From: G963422445 sp963422445
GTDB taxonomy: Bacteria; Pseudomonadota; Alphaproteobacteria; Thalassobaculales; Thalassobaculaceae
Direction: 5' to 3'
NCBI GenBank assembly: GCA_963422445.2
Contig: OY729512.2
Coordinates: forward strand, 2,108,001-2,172,000
DNA length: 64,000 nucleotides
This document shows, piece after piece, positions 18,619 to 27,688 of this stretch (its first letter is position 1; each line of letters opens with the position of its first letter). The notes below the pieces were generated by a model. It did not search any database, was not told the origin of the DNA, and saw nothing but the letters and a program-made list of their open reading frames with translations. The position numbers were made by a program, and so were the translations under genes.

Positions 18619-20067
18619 ATGTCGGCAACCGTTGAGCAGGTCAGTGATCTCGTAGCCGGAAAGTACAAGTACGGCTTCGTGACAGACATCGAGATGGAAA
18701 CCGCACCGAAGGGTCTGGATGAAGACATCATCCGGTTCATCTCGGCGAAGAAGGACGAGCCGGACTGGATGCTCGACTGGCGTCTGAAGGCCTATCGTCA
18801 CTGGCTGATCATGCGTGAACCGAACTGGGCCAAGGTCGGTTACCCGGAGATCGACTACCAGGATCTCCACTATTACGCCGCACCCAAGAACCGGGTTCGC
18901 CCCGAGAGCCTGGATGACGTTGATCCGGAACTGCTCCGAACCTATGAAAAGCTCGGTATTCCATTAAAGGAACAGGAACTGCTCGCCGGCGTTGTCGCTG
19001 TCGATGCGGTTTTCGATTCAGTCTCGGTCGCGACCACCTACAAGGCGAAGCTGACAGAGATGGGGGTGATCTTCTGCCCGATTTCGGAAGCGATACGAGA
19101 CTATCCGGACCTGGTACGCAGATATCTCGGCTCGGTTGTGCCTTATTCGGACAACTTTTTCGCGACGCTGAACTGTGCGGTGTTTACGGACGGCTCTTTT
19201 GTCTATGTCCCTAAGGGCTTGCGATGCCCGATGGAACTCTCAACCTATTTCCGAATCAATTCGGAAAATACCGGCCAGTTCGAACGAACCCTCATCATCG
19301 CCGATGAAGGCTCCTACGTGAGTTATCTCGAGGGCTGTACGGCCCCGCAACGCGACGAGAACCAGCTGCATGCCGCGGTTGTCGAACTGGTGGCGCTCGG
19401 CGACGCCGAGATCAAGTATTCGACAGTGCAGAACTGGTATCCCGGCGATGAGACCGGCAAGGGTGGTATCTATAACTTCGTGACCAAGCGTGGCGCTTGC
19501 CGTGGCGCACGATCCAAGATCTCCTGGACCCAGGTCGAGACCGGTTCGGCCATTACCTGGAAATATCCAAGTTGCATCCTGCAGGGGGATGGGTCGGTCG
19601 GAGAGTTCTACTCCGTCGCCATAACCAACAACGCCCAGCAGGCCGATACCGGCACCAAGATGATTCATCTGGGCCGCGATACGCGCTCGACCATCATCTC
19701 GAAGGGGATAAGCGCCGGTCGTGCCGACAATACCTATCGCGGTCTCGTCAAGGTCATGCCGAAAGCCGACGGGGCTCGCAACTTCACACAATGCGACAGT
19801 CTGCTGATCGGTGACCAGTGCGGCGCCCACACCGTGCCCTATATCGAAACCCGCAATCCTTCGGCCCGGGTCGAACATGAAGCAACCACTTCGAAAATCA
19901 GCGAGGACCAGCTGTTCTATTGCATGCAGCGCGGCCTGTCGGCAGAGGACGCGGTCGGACTGATCGTGAACGGCTTCTGCAAGGAGGTCATGCGCGAACT
20001 GCCGATGGAGTTTGCCGTCGAAGCGCAGAAACTGATCGGGATCAGCCTCGAAGGGAGTGTTGGCTGA
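18619..20067 (+). CDS. sufB: Fe-S cluster assembly scaffold SufB
   Basis: This 482-residue SufB carries the core beta-helix segments of the family (GSFVYVPKGLRCPMELSTYF; SYLEGCTAPQRDENQLHAAV; KYSTVQNWYPGD; CDSLLIGDQCGAHTVPYIE; EHEATTSKISEDQLFY). With SufC and SufD it forms the SufBC2D complex in the cytoplasm, which assembles clusters from persulfide sulfur and iron. I chose ATG 18619 (MSATVEQVSDLVAGKYKYGF) because it matches the usual N terminus; the frame is open upstream from 18568. Length is normal and all family-typical cysteine regions are present. It is followed 35 bases later by sufC. Confidence 0.97.
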   Translation: MSATVEQVSDLVAGKYKYGFVTDIEMETAPKGLDEDIIRFISAKKDEPDWMLDWRLKAYRHWLIMREPNWAKVGYPEIDYQDLHYYAAPKNRVRPESLDDVDPELLRTYEKLGIPLKEQELLAGVVAVDAVFDSVSVATTYKAKLTEMGVIFCPISEAIRDYPDLVRRYLGSVVPYSDNFFATLNCAVFTDGSFVYVPKGLRCPMELSTYFRINSENTGQFERTLIIADEGSYVSYLEGCTAPQRDENQLHAAVVELVALGDAEIKYSTVQNWYPGDETGKGGIYNFVTKRGACRGARSKISWTQVETGSAITWKYPSCILQGDGSVGEFYSVAITNNAQQADTGTKMIHLGRDTRSTIISKGISAGRADNTYRGLVKVMPKADGARNFTQCDSLLIGDQCGAHTVPYIETRNPSARVEHEATTSKISEDQLFYCMQRGLSAEDAVGLIVNGFCKEVMRELPMEFAVEAQKLIGISLEGSVG

Positions 20068-20102
20068 CACAGCCACCACATGAGCACGGGAATACCGGAA
20101 AC

Positions 20103-20858
20103 ATGACGATACTGAAAATCGAGAACCTGCACGCCACCGTCGATGGCAATGATATCTTGCAGGGTATCAACCTGAGCGTCGGACCGGGTGAAGTCCATGC
20201 CATCATGGGACCGAACGGGTCTGGCAAGAGCACGTTGTCCTATGTTCTGGCAGGCCGTGACGGATATGAGGTGAGCGCCGGGTTCGTCACGTTTCAGGGG
20301 CGAGATCTTCTCGAAATGGATGCCGATGCGCGTGCCAATGAAGGGCTCTTTCTGGCCTTCCAGTATCCGGTGGAGATCCCCGGAGTGGCCGGGCTGACGT
20401 TCCTGAAGGAAGCCTATAACGCAAGACTGCGTTATCACGGCCGCGAGGAAGCTGACGCCATGCAGTTCCTGAAGCTGGTCCGGTCGAAGGCAAAGGCGCT
20501 CAACATGACCGATGAGATGCTCAAGCGCCCGGTCAATGTCGGATTTTCCGGCGGTGAGAAGAAGCGCAACGAGATTCTGCAGATGGCTGTGCTTGAACCG
20601 ATGTTCGCGGTCCTCGATGAAACCGATTCCGGGCTCGACATCGATGCGCTGAAGCTTGTCTCGGCCGGCGTGAATGCACTGCGCTCGACTGACCGCAGCA
20701 TGCTGATCATCACGCATTATCAGAGATTGCTGGAGCATATCAGGCCCGATCATGTCCATGTCCTGGCGCATGGCAAGATCCAGCGATCAGGCGGCAGTGA
20801 GCTGGCTCGGGATCTTGAGGCCAACGGCTATGCCGAATACATCGGTGAGGCTGCCTGA
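20103..20858 (+). CDS. sufC: Fe-S cluster assembly ATPase SufC
   Basis: This 251-residue ABC-type ATPase shows Walker A GPNGSGKST (about residue 37), the SufC-specific signature FSGGEKKRNEI, Walker B FAVLDETDSGLDIDAL, and the H-loop MLIITHYQRLL. SufC binds SufB and SufD and powers the conformational change needed for cluster assembly; it is not a membrane transporter. The ATG at 20103 gives the canonical start MTILKIENLHA. The stop TGA and the ATG of sufD share one base, implying translational coupling. Confidence 0.97.
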   Translation: MTILKIENLHATVDGNDILQGINLSVGPGEVHAIMGPNGSGKSTLSYVLAGRDGYEVSAGFVTFQGRDLLEMDADARANEGLFLAFQYPVEIPGVAGLTFLKEAYNARLRYHGREEADAMQFLKLVRSKAKALNMTDEMLKRPVNVGFSGGEKKRNEILQMAVLEPMFAVLDETDSGLDIDALKLVSAGVNALRSTDRSMLIITHYQRLLEHIRPDHVHVLAHGKIQRSGGSELARDLEANGYAEYIGEAA

Positions 20859-22174
20859 TGCCTGATGGTCGCGTGCAGGCCCTGCCATTCGGCGATCTGA
20901 TCGCTGCGGCCGAGTCGCGCCCTGCATCCGGTGCCGGCTGGCTGTCCGACCTGCGGGCGCGGGCCGGACAGCGCTACGCACGGGCCGGCTGGCCGCATGC
21001 GCGGACCGAGTCCTGGAAATACACCAGCCTGAATGTTCTGGCCGCCGAGACCTTCGTTCTGGAACCAAGATGTGATGCCGCGATACCTGAAGGCCACATC
21101 CTTGCCCTTGATGCGCCGCGCATTGTCCTGATCAACGGCATCCTGCACCCCCGTCTGTCGGATCTCGATCATCTGCCGGCGGGGGTTACATTGCACCGCC
21201 TCTCCGACTGCGGCGATTGGGTTCACGATATTGCGGCAGAGCTGATCGAAGAGACTGTATCAAGCGACAGATTGCCGCTTGCGGCGCTGAACTCCGCCAT
21301 GTTCCAGGACGCGGTTTTGCTGGACATTTCCAACGGTGCAATGGCTGACCGGCCGGTGCATGTGATTTCCGTGGGCGCAGGCGCCAATGCCGGGTATGCG
21401 CCGCGGATCATGATCCGGGCTGGCCGGGACAGTGCGGCAGACATCGTCGAAAGCCATGTGGGGACCGGAACGTCGATGTACTTTGCCAATGCGGTTACCC
21501 AAGTTTCGGTCGGATCGGGGGCCGTCGTCGGTCACTACAAATTCCAGAACGAGATGCTGGATGCATTTCATATCGCAATGACCGCGGTCGAGCTTGCCGA
21601 AGGTGCGGTCTATGACAACTTCGTGCTGTCCATGGGCGCACGGCTGGCCCGTAACGAGATTCGCGGACGTATCAGCGGCGCTAGAGCCGAATACAGGGTC
21701 AATGGCGCTTACCTTGGAACCGCTCGCCAGCATCTTGACAACACGACGTTCATCGACCATGCCGCAGCTGGAAGCCGCAGCCGGGAAGTTTACAAGGGCG
21801 TTCTTGACGGATCCTCGCGTGGTGTGTTCCAGGGCAAGATCCTGGTGCGCCCGGATTCCCAACAGACAGACGGCTATCAGATGAACCGGGCAATGCTGTT
21901 GTCCGACCGTGCGGAGATCGATTCCAAGCCTGAACTCGAAATCTATGCTGACGATGTGCGCTGCAGCCACGGCGCAACTGTCGGTTCACTCCAGGAAGAT
22001 CAGGTGTTCTATCTGCAGGCGCGTGGTATCCCGCGTGATTTAGCCCGGCGCTTGCTCCTGGCGGCTTATCTGGACGATGCGATCGATGAGGCGCGCTCAG
22101 AAACTGTGCGTGAGGCGATGAAACGGGCGGTTGCCGGCTGGCTCGCCGGAACCGATGCCGGGGGCGGGACATGA
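20858..22174 (+). CDS. sufD: Fe-S cluster assembly protein SufD
   Basis: This 438-residue SufD paralogue of SufB has the N-terminal helical region with RTESWKYTSLNVL and the C-terminal beta-helix core (FVLSMGARLARNEIRGRISG; DHAAAGSRSREVYKGVLDG; MLLSDRAEIDSKPELEIYAD; CSHGATVGSLQEDQVFYLQA). The conserved Cys-Ser-His-Gly motif thought to help bind the nascent cluster is present. It partners SufB and SufC. Its stop overlaps the sufS start by four bases (ATGA). No damage is visible. Confidence 0.96.
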   Translation: MPDGRVQALPFGDLIAAAESRPASGAGWLSDLRARAGQRYARAGWPHARTESWKYTSLNVLAAETFVLEPRCDAAIPEGHILALDAPRIVLINGILHPRLSDLDHLPAGVTLHRLSDCGDWVHDIAAELIEETVSSDRLPLAALNSAMFQDAVLLDISNGAMADRPVHVISVGAGANAGYAPRIMIRAGRDSAADIVESHVGTGTSMYFANAVTQVSVGSGAVVGHYKFQNEMLDAFHIAMTAVELAEGAVYDNFVLSMGARLARNEIRGRISGARAEYRVNGAYLGTARQHLDNTTFIDHAAAGSRSREVYKGVLDGSSRGVFQGKILVRPDSQQTDGYQMNRAMLLSDRAEIDSKPELEIYADDVRCSHGATVGSLQEDQVFYLQARGIPRDLARRLLLAAYLDDAIDEARSETVREAMKRAVAGWLAGTDAGGGT

Positions 22175-23400
22175 CAGCCGGATTCGACGTGGATGCTATT
22201 CGGCGCGATTTCCCGATTCTGGGACAGACGGTGCGTGGCAAACGGTTGGTCTATCTCGACTCGGCTGGCTCTGCCCAGAAGCCACGTCATGTGATCGACA
22301 CTGTGAAGCATGTCTATGAAGCGGAATACGCCAATGTCCACCGCGGCTTGCATTTCATGTCGGAACAGACATCGGCACGATATGAACATGTCCGCGCGAA
22401 GGTTCGGGCCTTTATCAACGCCGAACATGATCATGAGGTGATCTTTACCGGCGGCACGACCGGGGCGATCAATCTTGTTGCGGCGAGTCACGGCCGCGCC
22501 GCGGCCATCGGGCCTGGCGATGAAATCCTGATCACATATGCCGAACATCACTCGAACATCGTGCCCTGGCAGTTGCTCCGTGATCAGACTGGCTGCACCT
22601 TGAAGGCCGTACCGGTGGATGACGATGGAGATTTTCATCTGCCCGATTTCGACCGCTTGATCACTGACAACACCCGGATCGTCGCCTGCTGTCATATCTC
22701 GAACGTGCTCGGCACGGTGTTGCCGATCCGGCGGATTGCGGATCTCGCCCACGACAGGGGGGCGGTTCTGGTGGTCGACGGGGCACAGGGGATCGTTCAT
22801 CAGCCTATTGATGTTCAGGACCTTGATGTCGATTTTTACGCTTTTTCAGGCCACAAGCTTTATGGCCCGTCCGGAATCGGTGTCTTGTACGGTAGAGAAG
22901 CCTTGCTCGAGGCGATGCCGCCTTATCAGGGTGGCGGCGGCATGATCAGCACAGTAAGCATTGAGGTGACCAGTTGGGCCGACCTGCCGGACAAGTTCGA
23001 GGCCGGAACGCCGCCGATTGCCCAGGCGATCGGGCTCGGGGCGGCGATCGACTATTTGAACGGGATCGGCATGGCGACGATTGCGGATCATGAGCAGGGC
23101 CTTCTGAACTACGCGATCCAGCGTCTGTCTTCGATCGAAGGATTGCGCTTCATCGGGTTGGCGCCGGGCAAGGCCAGCCTCGTGTCGTTCGTCATGGATT
23201 GTGCCCATCCGCACGACATTTCGACGATTATCGATCGGAACGGTGTTGCCGTGCGTGCCGGACATCATTGTGCGCAACCCTTGATGGACCGCTTCGATCT
23301 GCCTTCAACCGCACGGGCCAGTCTCGGCCTGTACAACACCACCGAGGATATCGATATCCTGGTTGACAGCCTCGAGAAGGTCAGGGAGATCTTCCAATGA
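22171..23400 (+). CDS. sufS: Group II cysteine desulfurase SufS
   Basis: This 409-residue PLP enzyme takes sulfur from L-cysteine to give a protein persulfide for SUF cluster assembly. Key residues are visible: the PLP-binding Lys229 in FSGHKLYGPSG, the PLP-ring histidine in EHHSNIVPW, the aspartate in VLVVDGAQGIVH, and catalytic Cys367 in RAGHHCAQPLM. Length and motif order are normal. It overlaps sufD and the next gene by four bases on each side. No sufE is seen in the operon; a sulfur-transfer partner may be encoded elsewhere. Confidence 0.96.
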   Translation: MTAGFDVDAIRRDFPILGQTVRGKRLVYLDSAGSAQKPRHVIDTVKHVYEAEYANVHRGLHFMSEQTSARYEHVRAKVRAFINAEHDHEVIFTGGTTGAINLVAASHGRAAAIGPGDEILITYAEHHSNIVPWQLLRDQTGCTLKAVPVDDDGDFHLPDFDRLITDNTRIVACCHISNVLGTVLPIRRIADLAHDRGAVLVVDGAQGIVHQPIDVQDLDVDFYAFSGHKLYGPSGIGVLYGREALLEAMPPYQGGGGMISTVSIEVTSWADLPDKFEAGTPPIAQAIGLGAAIDYLNGIGMATIADHEQGLLNYAIQRLSSIEGLRFIGLAPGKASLVSFVMDCAHPHDISTIIDRNGVAVRAGHHCAQPLMDRFDLPSTARASLGLYNTTEDIDILVDSLEKVREIFQ

Positions 23401-23810
23401 ATGAGTTCGGACCCGCGGTGAATCCTTACGGCTCCTTCATGATGGATCCGGGCGCTCCAGAAGGGATGACTGCCCGGGCTGGCAAAAAATTGCCCGGTGA
23501 GGCGGAGCAGGCCAGCGACGAGTCGATTGTCGCGGCGCTCAGAACAGTGCATGACCCGGAAATACCGGTGAATATCTATGATCTTGGCTTGATCTACGAG
23601 ACCGAGCGTCTTGAAGACGGTGACGTGAAAGTGCTGATGACCCTGACAGCACCGGCCTGTCCGGTCGCCGGCGAGATGCCTTATGACGTTGCCGCAGCGG
23701 TGTCCGACGTTCAGGGCGTGGGTGAGGTCGAGGTCGTGTTGACATGGGATCCGCCCTGGACACCGGAGCGGATGAGCGATGAGGCGAAGCTGATTCTCGA
23801 CATGTTCTGA
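23397..23810 (+). CDS. sufT: SufT-like Fe-S assembly factor (MIP18/DUF59 family)
   Basis: This 137-residue protein has an MIP18 domain from about residue 40: ALRTVHDPEIPVNIYDLGLI, VLMTLTAPACPVAGEMPYDV with the conserved cysteine, and VEVVLTWDPPWTPERMSDEA at the end. SufT proteins support Fe-S maturation when demand is high. The first 35 residues are variable and low in motif content. The start ATG overlaps the sufS stop by four bases, so it is part of the operon. Confidence 0.9.
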   Translation: MNEFGPAVNPYGSFMMDPGAPEGMTARAGKKLPGEAEQASDESIVAALRTVHDPEIPVNIYDLGLIYETERLEDGDVKVLMTLTAPACPVAGEMPYDVAAAVSDVQGVGEVEVVLTWDPPWTPERMSDEAKLILDMF

Positions 23811-23838
23811 ACGATGATCTTGATTATCGTGTTACGGA

Positions 23839-24237
23839 ATGTCATGTCTTGATAAGGAAGACCTAACGGCGGACCAGATCATGTTCCAGTTCGAACCAGG
23901 CAGGGCTCCGATCACACTGACAGAGGCGGCGGTCGAAAGGGCGCGCGCACTGATGGCGGGCAATCAGGACGAAAAGGTCCTCGGTCTTCGCGTTGGTGTG
24001 AAATCAAAGGGCTGCTCCGGGCTCAGCTATTTCGTCGAGTATGCGACCGAACAGAAGAGATTCGAGGACAAGGTCGAGGAAAAGGGGGTGACCCTGTTCA
24101 TTGACCCGACTGCCGTCATGTTCATTCTCGGGTCGGAGATGGATTACCGCGAAGACAAGATGTTTTCCGGTTTCGTCTTCAACAACCCGAACGAGACGGG
24201 CCGTTGCGGTTGTGGCGAGAGTTTTTCGGTCGGCTGA
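23839..24237 (+). CDS. sufA: A-type Fe-S carrier SufA/IscA
   Basis: This protein of up to 132 residues has the HesB/IscA fold and the three ligand cysteines of A-type carriers: one in VKSKGCSGLSYFVEY and two in TGRCGCGESFSV at the C terminus. It receives clusters from SufBC2D and passes them to client enzymes. The start is uncertain. ATG 23839 gives a 14-residue extension with no family match, and ATG 23881 (MFQFEPGRAPITLTEAAVER) fits homologues better but has a weak ribosome site. It is the last recognisable gene of the suf operon. Confidence 0.93.
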   Translation: MSCLDKEDLTADQIMFQFEPGRAPITLTEAAVERARALMAGNQDEKVLGLRVGVKSKGCSGLSYFVEYATEQKRFEDKVEEKGVTLFIDPTAVMFILGSEMDYREDKMFSGFVFNNPNETGRCGCGESFSVG

Positions 24238-24880
24238 ACACGTTCGGACCAGACTTGAACCCGGTCGGTCTCGGCTTCTTCCGATTCCGTGCGACGGATA
24301 TCTTCACGCAACCCGGACATCATCTTCCGTTTGAGCAAAGCCTGACGCCAGAGTCCGGACCGAGCTCACAGATTCCGTAAATGTCGCCGGCGCATGCCGC
24401 TCTGCGGTCTGAGCGATATGGCGGCTTCGCACGGCGTGTCTCTTGCGACGACTGGTCATCAATCCTGCCGCTCGTCGTTCCTTCAGATCGGCTTTGCCGA
24501 GCTTGCGGGACCCTGCCTTTGCAATATATTGCGACGGTTCGACGACGAGACTGGATGCTTCATGTCTGTCACGCTCCGTTTGGTGTGCAGCGACCCTGCC
24601 GGGTCGCGACCGCGGCGGTATTGCCGCGCCCCGGTTGCTGACAGGCCATCCGGCGGCGGGCAGCGGCATTCACGAATGCAGGCACAACATTACCGCGTCT
24701 GCGACCATGTGGAAACGGGGATATCCCTGGACGATCGCCTGGTGCGGAACGAGAATGGCCGGAATGCGGCAGTCCTGCAGTTCGTTCCAGCCAAGGAGGA
24801 CGAAACCGGTCTGATCGAGCGATCGGTTTCCACCGGTGTTGTCCGACTGGCCGTGCCAGACTCCTGTCCGGCGATGCGCA
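24238..24880. other. Region between suf and tup operons, no supported gene
   Basis: About 640 bases. Several frames are open but none has a motif I can name. On the minus strand around 24670-24830 a fragment reads GWNELQDCRIPAILVPHQAI then VQGYPRFHMVADAVMLC, which is protein-like and may be a decayed gene. I see no clear terminator hairpin after sufA. Confidence 0.4.
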
Positions 24881-25585
24881 GTGAATGACATCCTGCAAGG
24901 GCTGATCGAGGCCGCATATCTGATTGTCACCCTTGACGGTGATCTGGTCGAAATTTCGGCCCGGTCGCTGCAGGTCACGATGACGGCTGTCGCCGTGGCA
25001 TCGGCGATCGGTTTTCCCCTGGGTGCCTGGCTCGCTGTCAGCCGGTTCCGGTGGCGGCGGCAAGTCATTGCTGTTCTGAACGGACTGATGGGGTTGCCAC
25101 CTGTCGTTGTCGGCCTCGTCGTTTATCTTCTTTTCAGCCGATCCGGGCCGTTCGGAGTACTCGATCTGCTATTTTCGCCGGCGGCAATGATCATTGCACA
25201 GATCGTGATTGTCACACCGCTCGTCGCTTCCATCGCCCATCAGGCAATTCGCGATCTTTGGGCCGAATACCGGGATCTCCTAATTTCGATCAACACGACT
25301 AAGCTGCAACGAATCCAGGCGTTGATCTGGGATGGCAGACGAGCGTTGCTGACAGCAGCACTGGCCGGGTTCGGCCGCGGTATCGGCGAGGTCGGGGCGA
25401 TCATGATCGTTGGTGGCAACATTGACCATTCGACCCGGGTCTTGACCACAGCGATTGCCCTTGAGACCAGCCGTGGTAATTTCGATCTCGCCCTCGCTCT
25501 CGGCTTCATCCTGATCGCACTGGCGATTGCCGTGAACATCCTCATCCACACCTTCGCACGTACGGAACGGACCAGTCAGTGGTAG
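24881..25585 (+). CDS. tupB: Tungstate-type ABC transporter permease TupB
   Basis: This 234-residue membrane protein has about five hydrophobic segments. The permease EAA-type cytoplasmic loop is visible as IWDGRRALLTAALAGFGRGI followed by GEVGAIMIVGGNI, which is typical of TupB/ModB-like permeases. MGLPPVVVGLVVYLLFSRSG is a transmembrane hairpin characteristic of the tungstate group. It forms the channel through which tungstate is driven by TupC. The start is probably GTG 24881 (VNDILQGLIEAAYLIV), as no good ATG gives a sensible N terminus. It overlaps tupC by 7 bases. Confidence 0.9.
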   Translation: MNDILQGLIEAAYLIVTLDGDLVEISARSLQVTMTAVAVASAIGFPLGAWLAVSRFRWRRQVIAVLNGLMGLPPVVVGLVVYLLFSRSGPFGVLDLLFSPAAMIIAQIVIVTPLVASIAHQAIRDLWAEYRDLLISINTTKLQRIQALIWDGRRALLTAALAGFGRGIGEVGAIMIVGGNIDHSTRVLTTAIALETSRGNFDLALALGFILIALAIAVNILIHTFARTERTSQW

Positions 25586-26289
25586 CACCCATCCTGCCGC
25601 TTCATCTGGAAGCCGTTGAAGCCCGGCGGGGCGGCACAAGGCTGGTTGGCCCAGTCGACCTTGTGATCGGGGTGGACGGTACGACAGTCGTTATCGGGCC
25701 GAACGGGTCGGGCAAGACTTCGCTCCTGAGGCTCATGCACGGGCTTGAACGTGCCGCGACGGGAACGATACGCTGGGCCGCCCAGGACGCGGAGGCTCGT
25801 CAGGCCTATGTTTTTCAGACCCCGATCACGATGCGCCGCACTGTCCTCGAGAACATTGCCTATCCATTGCGGGTTCGCGGCGTCAGGCGCGTCGCGGCAC
25901 GGGAACAGGCGGCGATGTGGGCTGACTCTGTTGGTCTCGGATTGATGCTCGAGCGGCAGGCGACAGTTCTTTCCGGTGGCGAAAAGCAGAAGCTCGCGCT
26001 TGCGCGCGCGCTGGTGCGCCGACCCGAGATTTTGTATCTTGACGAGCCCTGCACCAATCTTGATGGCCGGGCAACACGCGAGATTGAACAGATCCTGACC
26101 ACAGCCCGGGCAGCAGGAACCCGTCTCGTGCTGGCAACCCACGATATGGGGCAGGCCCGGCGGTTTGCGACCGAAGTATTGTTCATGCTTGATGGCCGGC
26201 TGCACGAGCTGTCGCGCGGTGTCGCTCCGCTTGACGAGTTGAAAACAACAGAGGCCCGGGCATTCCTCAAAGGGGATATCGTCGAATGA
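25579..26289 (+). CDS. tupC: Tungstate-type ABC transporter ATP-binding protein TupC
   Basis: This 236-residue ATPase has Walker A GPNGSGKTS, Q-loop AYVFQTPITMRRTVLENIAY, signature LSGGEKQKLALARAL, Walker B ILYLDEPCTNLDG and switch histidine LATHDMGQARRF. It energises uptake through TupB. The GTG start at 25579 overlaps tupB, and the end overlaps the tupA start by four bases. A plain molybdate or phosphate transporter is a less likely reading, given the TupA protein next door. Confidence 0.9.
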   Translation: MVAPILPLHLEAVEARRGGTRLVGPVDLVIGVDGTTVVIGPNGSGKTSLLRLMHGLERAATGTIRWAAQDAEARQAYVFQTPITMRRTVLENIAYPLRVRGVRRVAAREQAAMWADSVGLGLMLERQATVLSGGEKQKLALARALVRRPEILYLDEPCTNLDGRATREIEQILTTARAAGTRLVLATHDMGQARRFATEVLFMLDGRLHELSRGVAPLDELKTTEARAFLKGDIVE

Positions 26290-27110
26290 AACATGTCATG
26301 GTCGGCGTGATGACGATGCTGACCGCGACGCTGGCGCATGCCGATACGCTGCGGATGGCGGTCACCACATCCTTCAACAGTTCCGGTCTTGCAGACATTC
26401 TGATCCCCGCCATCGAGAGGGATCTTGGTCTGGCTGTCCATCTGCTTGTCGTCGGAACGGGGCAAGCTCTGCGACTGGGGCGGTCCGGGGATGTCGATGT
26501 GGTTCTGGTCCATTCCAGGTCTGCCGAAGAGAACTTCATTGCGGCAGGGTTCGCGACGCACAGACGGGAGATCATGTACAATGATTTTGTCGTGCTGGGA
26601 CCGTCTGATGACCCGGCAGATGTTTCAGGGGCCGCGACAGCGGTGCAGACGTTCGCCCGTATCGCCGTGTCTGGATCACTTTTCGTCAGCCGCGGCGACG
26701 ACAGCGGAACCCACAATCGCGAAACTGAACTCTGGCGTCTGACCGGGATCGCCCCCGAACCCTCGGGCGACTGGTACCGGTCGGTCGGAGCCGGCATGGG
26801 CGCCGCATTGAATGTCGCCGCGGCAATGCACGCCTATGTGTTGTCGGATCGGGCCAGCTGGTTGAATTTCAGACGCAAGGTCGGGCTCGTACTTCTTTTT
26901 GCTGGAGATCCATTGCTTTTCAACCAGTACAGCTTGCTGCCGATAAATCCGGAGAAACATCCGCATATACGGTCGGCCCCGGCGCGGAGTCTCGAGGCGT
27001 GGCTGGTATCGTCGCGGGCTGCTGCGCTCATCGATGGATATCGGATCGGCGGCGAGCGCCTGTTCACGCATAATGCGAGGGTGTCCGCAAGGATCGACGA
27101 TCATCAATGA
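26286..27110 (+). CDS. tupA: Tungstate-binding periplasmic protein TupA
   Basis: This 274-residue protein has a signal peptide of about 19 residues (MKHVMVGVMTMLTATLAHA, cleaved before DTL). The oxyanion-binding motif TTSFNSSGL, VLVHSRSAEENFIAAG, FVSRGDDSGTHNRE and SDRASWLNFR are typical of the TupA group of PBP-like proteins. It captures tungstate in the periplasm and delivers it to TupBC for tungsten or molybdenum cofactor enzymes. No cofactor gene is in view. The gene is complete. Confidence 0.9.
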   Translation: MKHVMVGVMTMLTATLAHADTLRMAVTTSFNSSGLADILIPAIERDLGLAVHLLVVGTGQALRLGRSGDVDVVLVHSRSAEENFIAAGFATHRREIMYNDFVVLGPSDDPADVSGAATAVQTFARIAVSGSLFVSRGDDSGTHNRETELWRLTGIAPEPSGDWYRSVGAGMGAALNVAAAMHAYVLSDRASWLNFRRKVGLVLLFAGDPLLFNQYSLLPINPEKHPHIRSAPARSLEAWLVSSRAAALIDGYRIGGERLFTHNARVSARIDDHQ

Positions 27111-27688
27111 TCGACATGCCTTTCGAAATATTCAAGGTGGCGTCCTGCGTTTTGATCAACCGGAAGCTCTCCCGGCTCCGGCCTTGGTCAGATGCTGTGC
27201 GACCGTGCGCAACGGATTGGTCTCGTGTTCCATGTCGGCCCGAAGATTGCGTTTCCGCAGACGATTTGGTCAGCGTGTCAGTGACACGCCTCACTGCGGC
27301 AATGATCGGCCAAGTCCGGGATCACGGCCAGCGTGGCATTACATCCGGCGCGATTTCGGAACGGTGCCACAGATCTGGCCCAATCAGCAGAAGATGCAAG
27401 ACAATTGCCGGGCAGGGATCGACGAAAGCGTCTGATCGCCGGGCACGCGCAACTACGACAAACTACGGTCTAACCGGAACGAGGCACGGCTTGTGCCCGT
27501 CCCTCGCTCGCGGTCCGAAGCATGCCATTGGCGTTTCAAGGTTTACTGGTGCTCGCCAGATTGGATCACGTCGAGACATGGGCCGGACGGTCTCCGGGCT
27601 CGGCCATAACCCGCGATAGGCGACAGCAGGCGCTTCGTCAGGCCGATGCGACAGATCCCAAGCGAGCCCGCGTTCTCGATGGTGGGAC
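27111..27688. other. Region after tupA, no supported gene
   Basis: About 580 bases in which no frame resembles a known protein. Possible decayed DNA between the plus-strand tup operon and the minus-strand GPP34 gene that ends at 27689. Confidence 0.45.

Noticed and set aside
24394..24888. Plus-strand open frame of 164 codons before tupB
   Set aside because: Its composition is that of a chance frame, with high Arg/Ser/Cys and no motif, and the better start for tupB lies inside its end.
26286..27110. Phosphate- or molybdate-binding protein instead of TupA
   Set aside because: The TTSFNSSGL motif and the order permease, ATPase, binding protein fit the tungstate group better; molybdate transporters have a different ATPase with a C-terminal extension.
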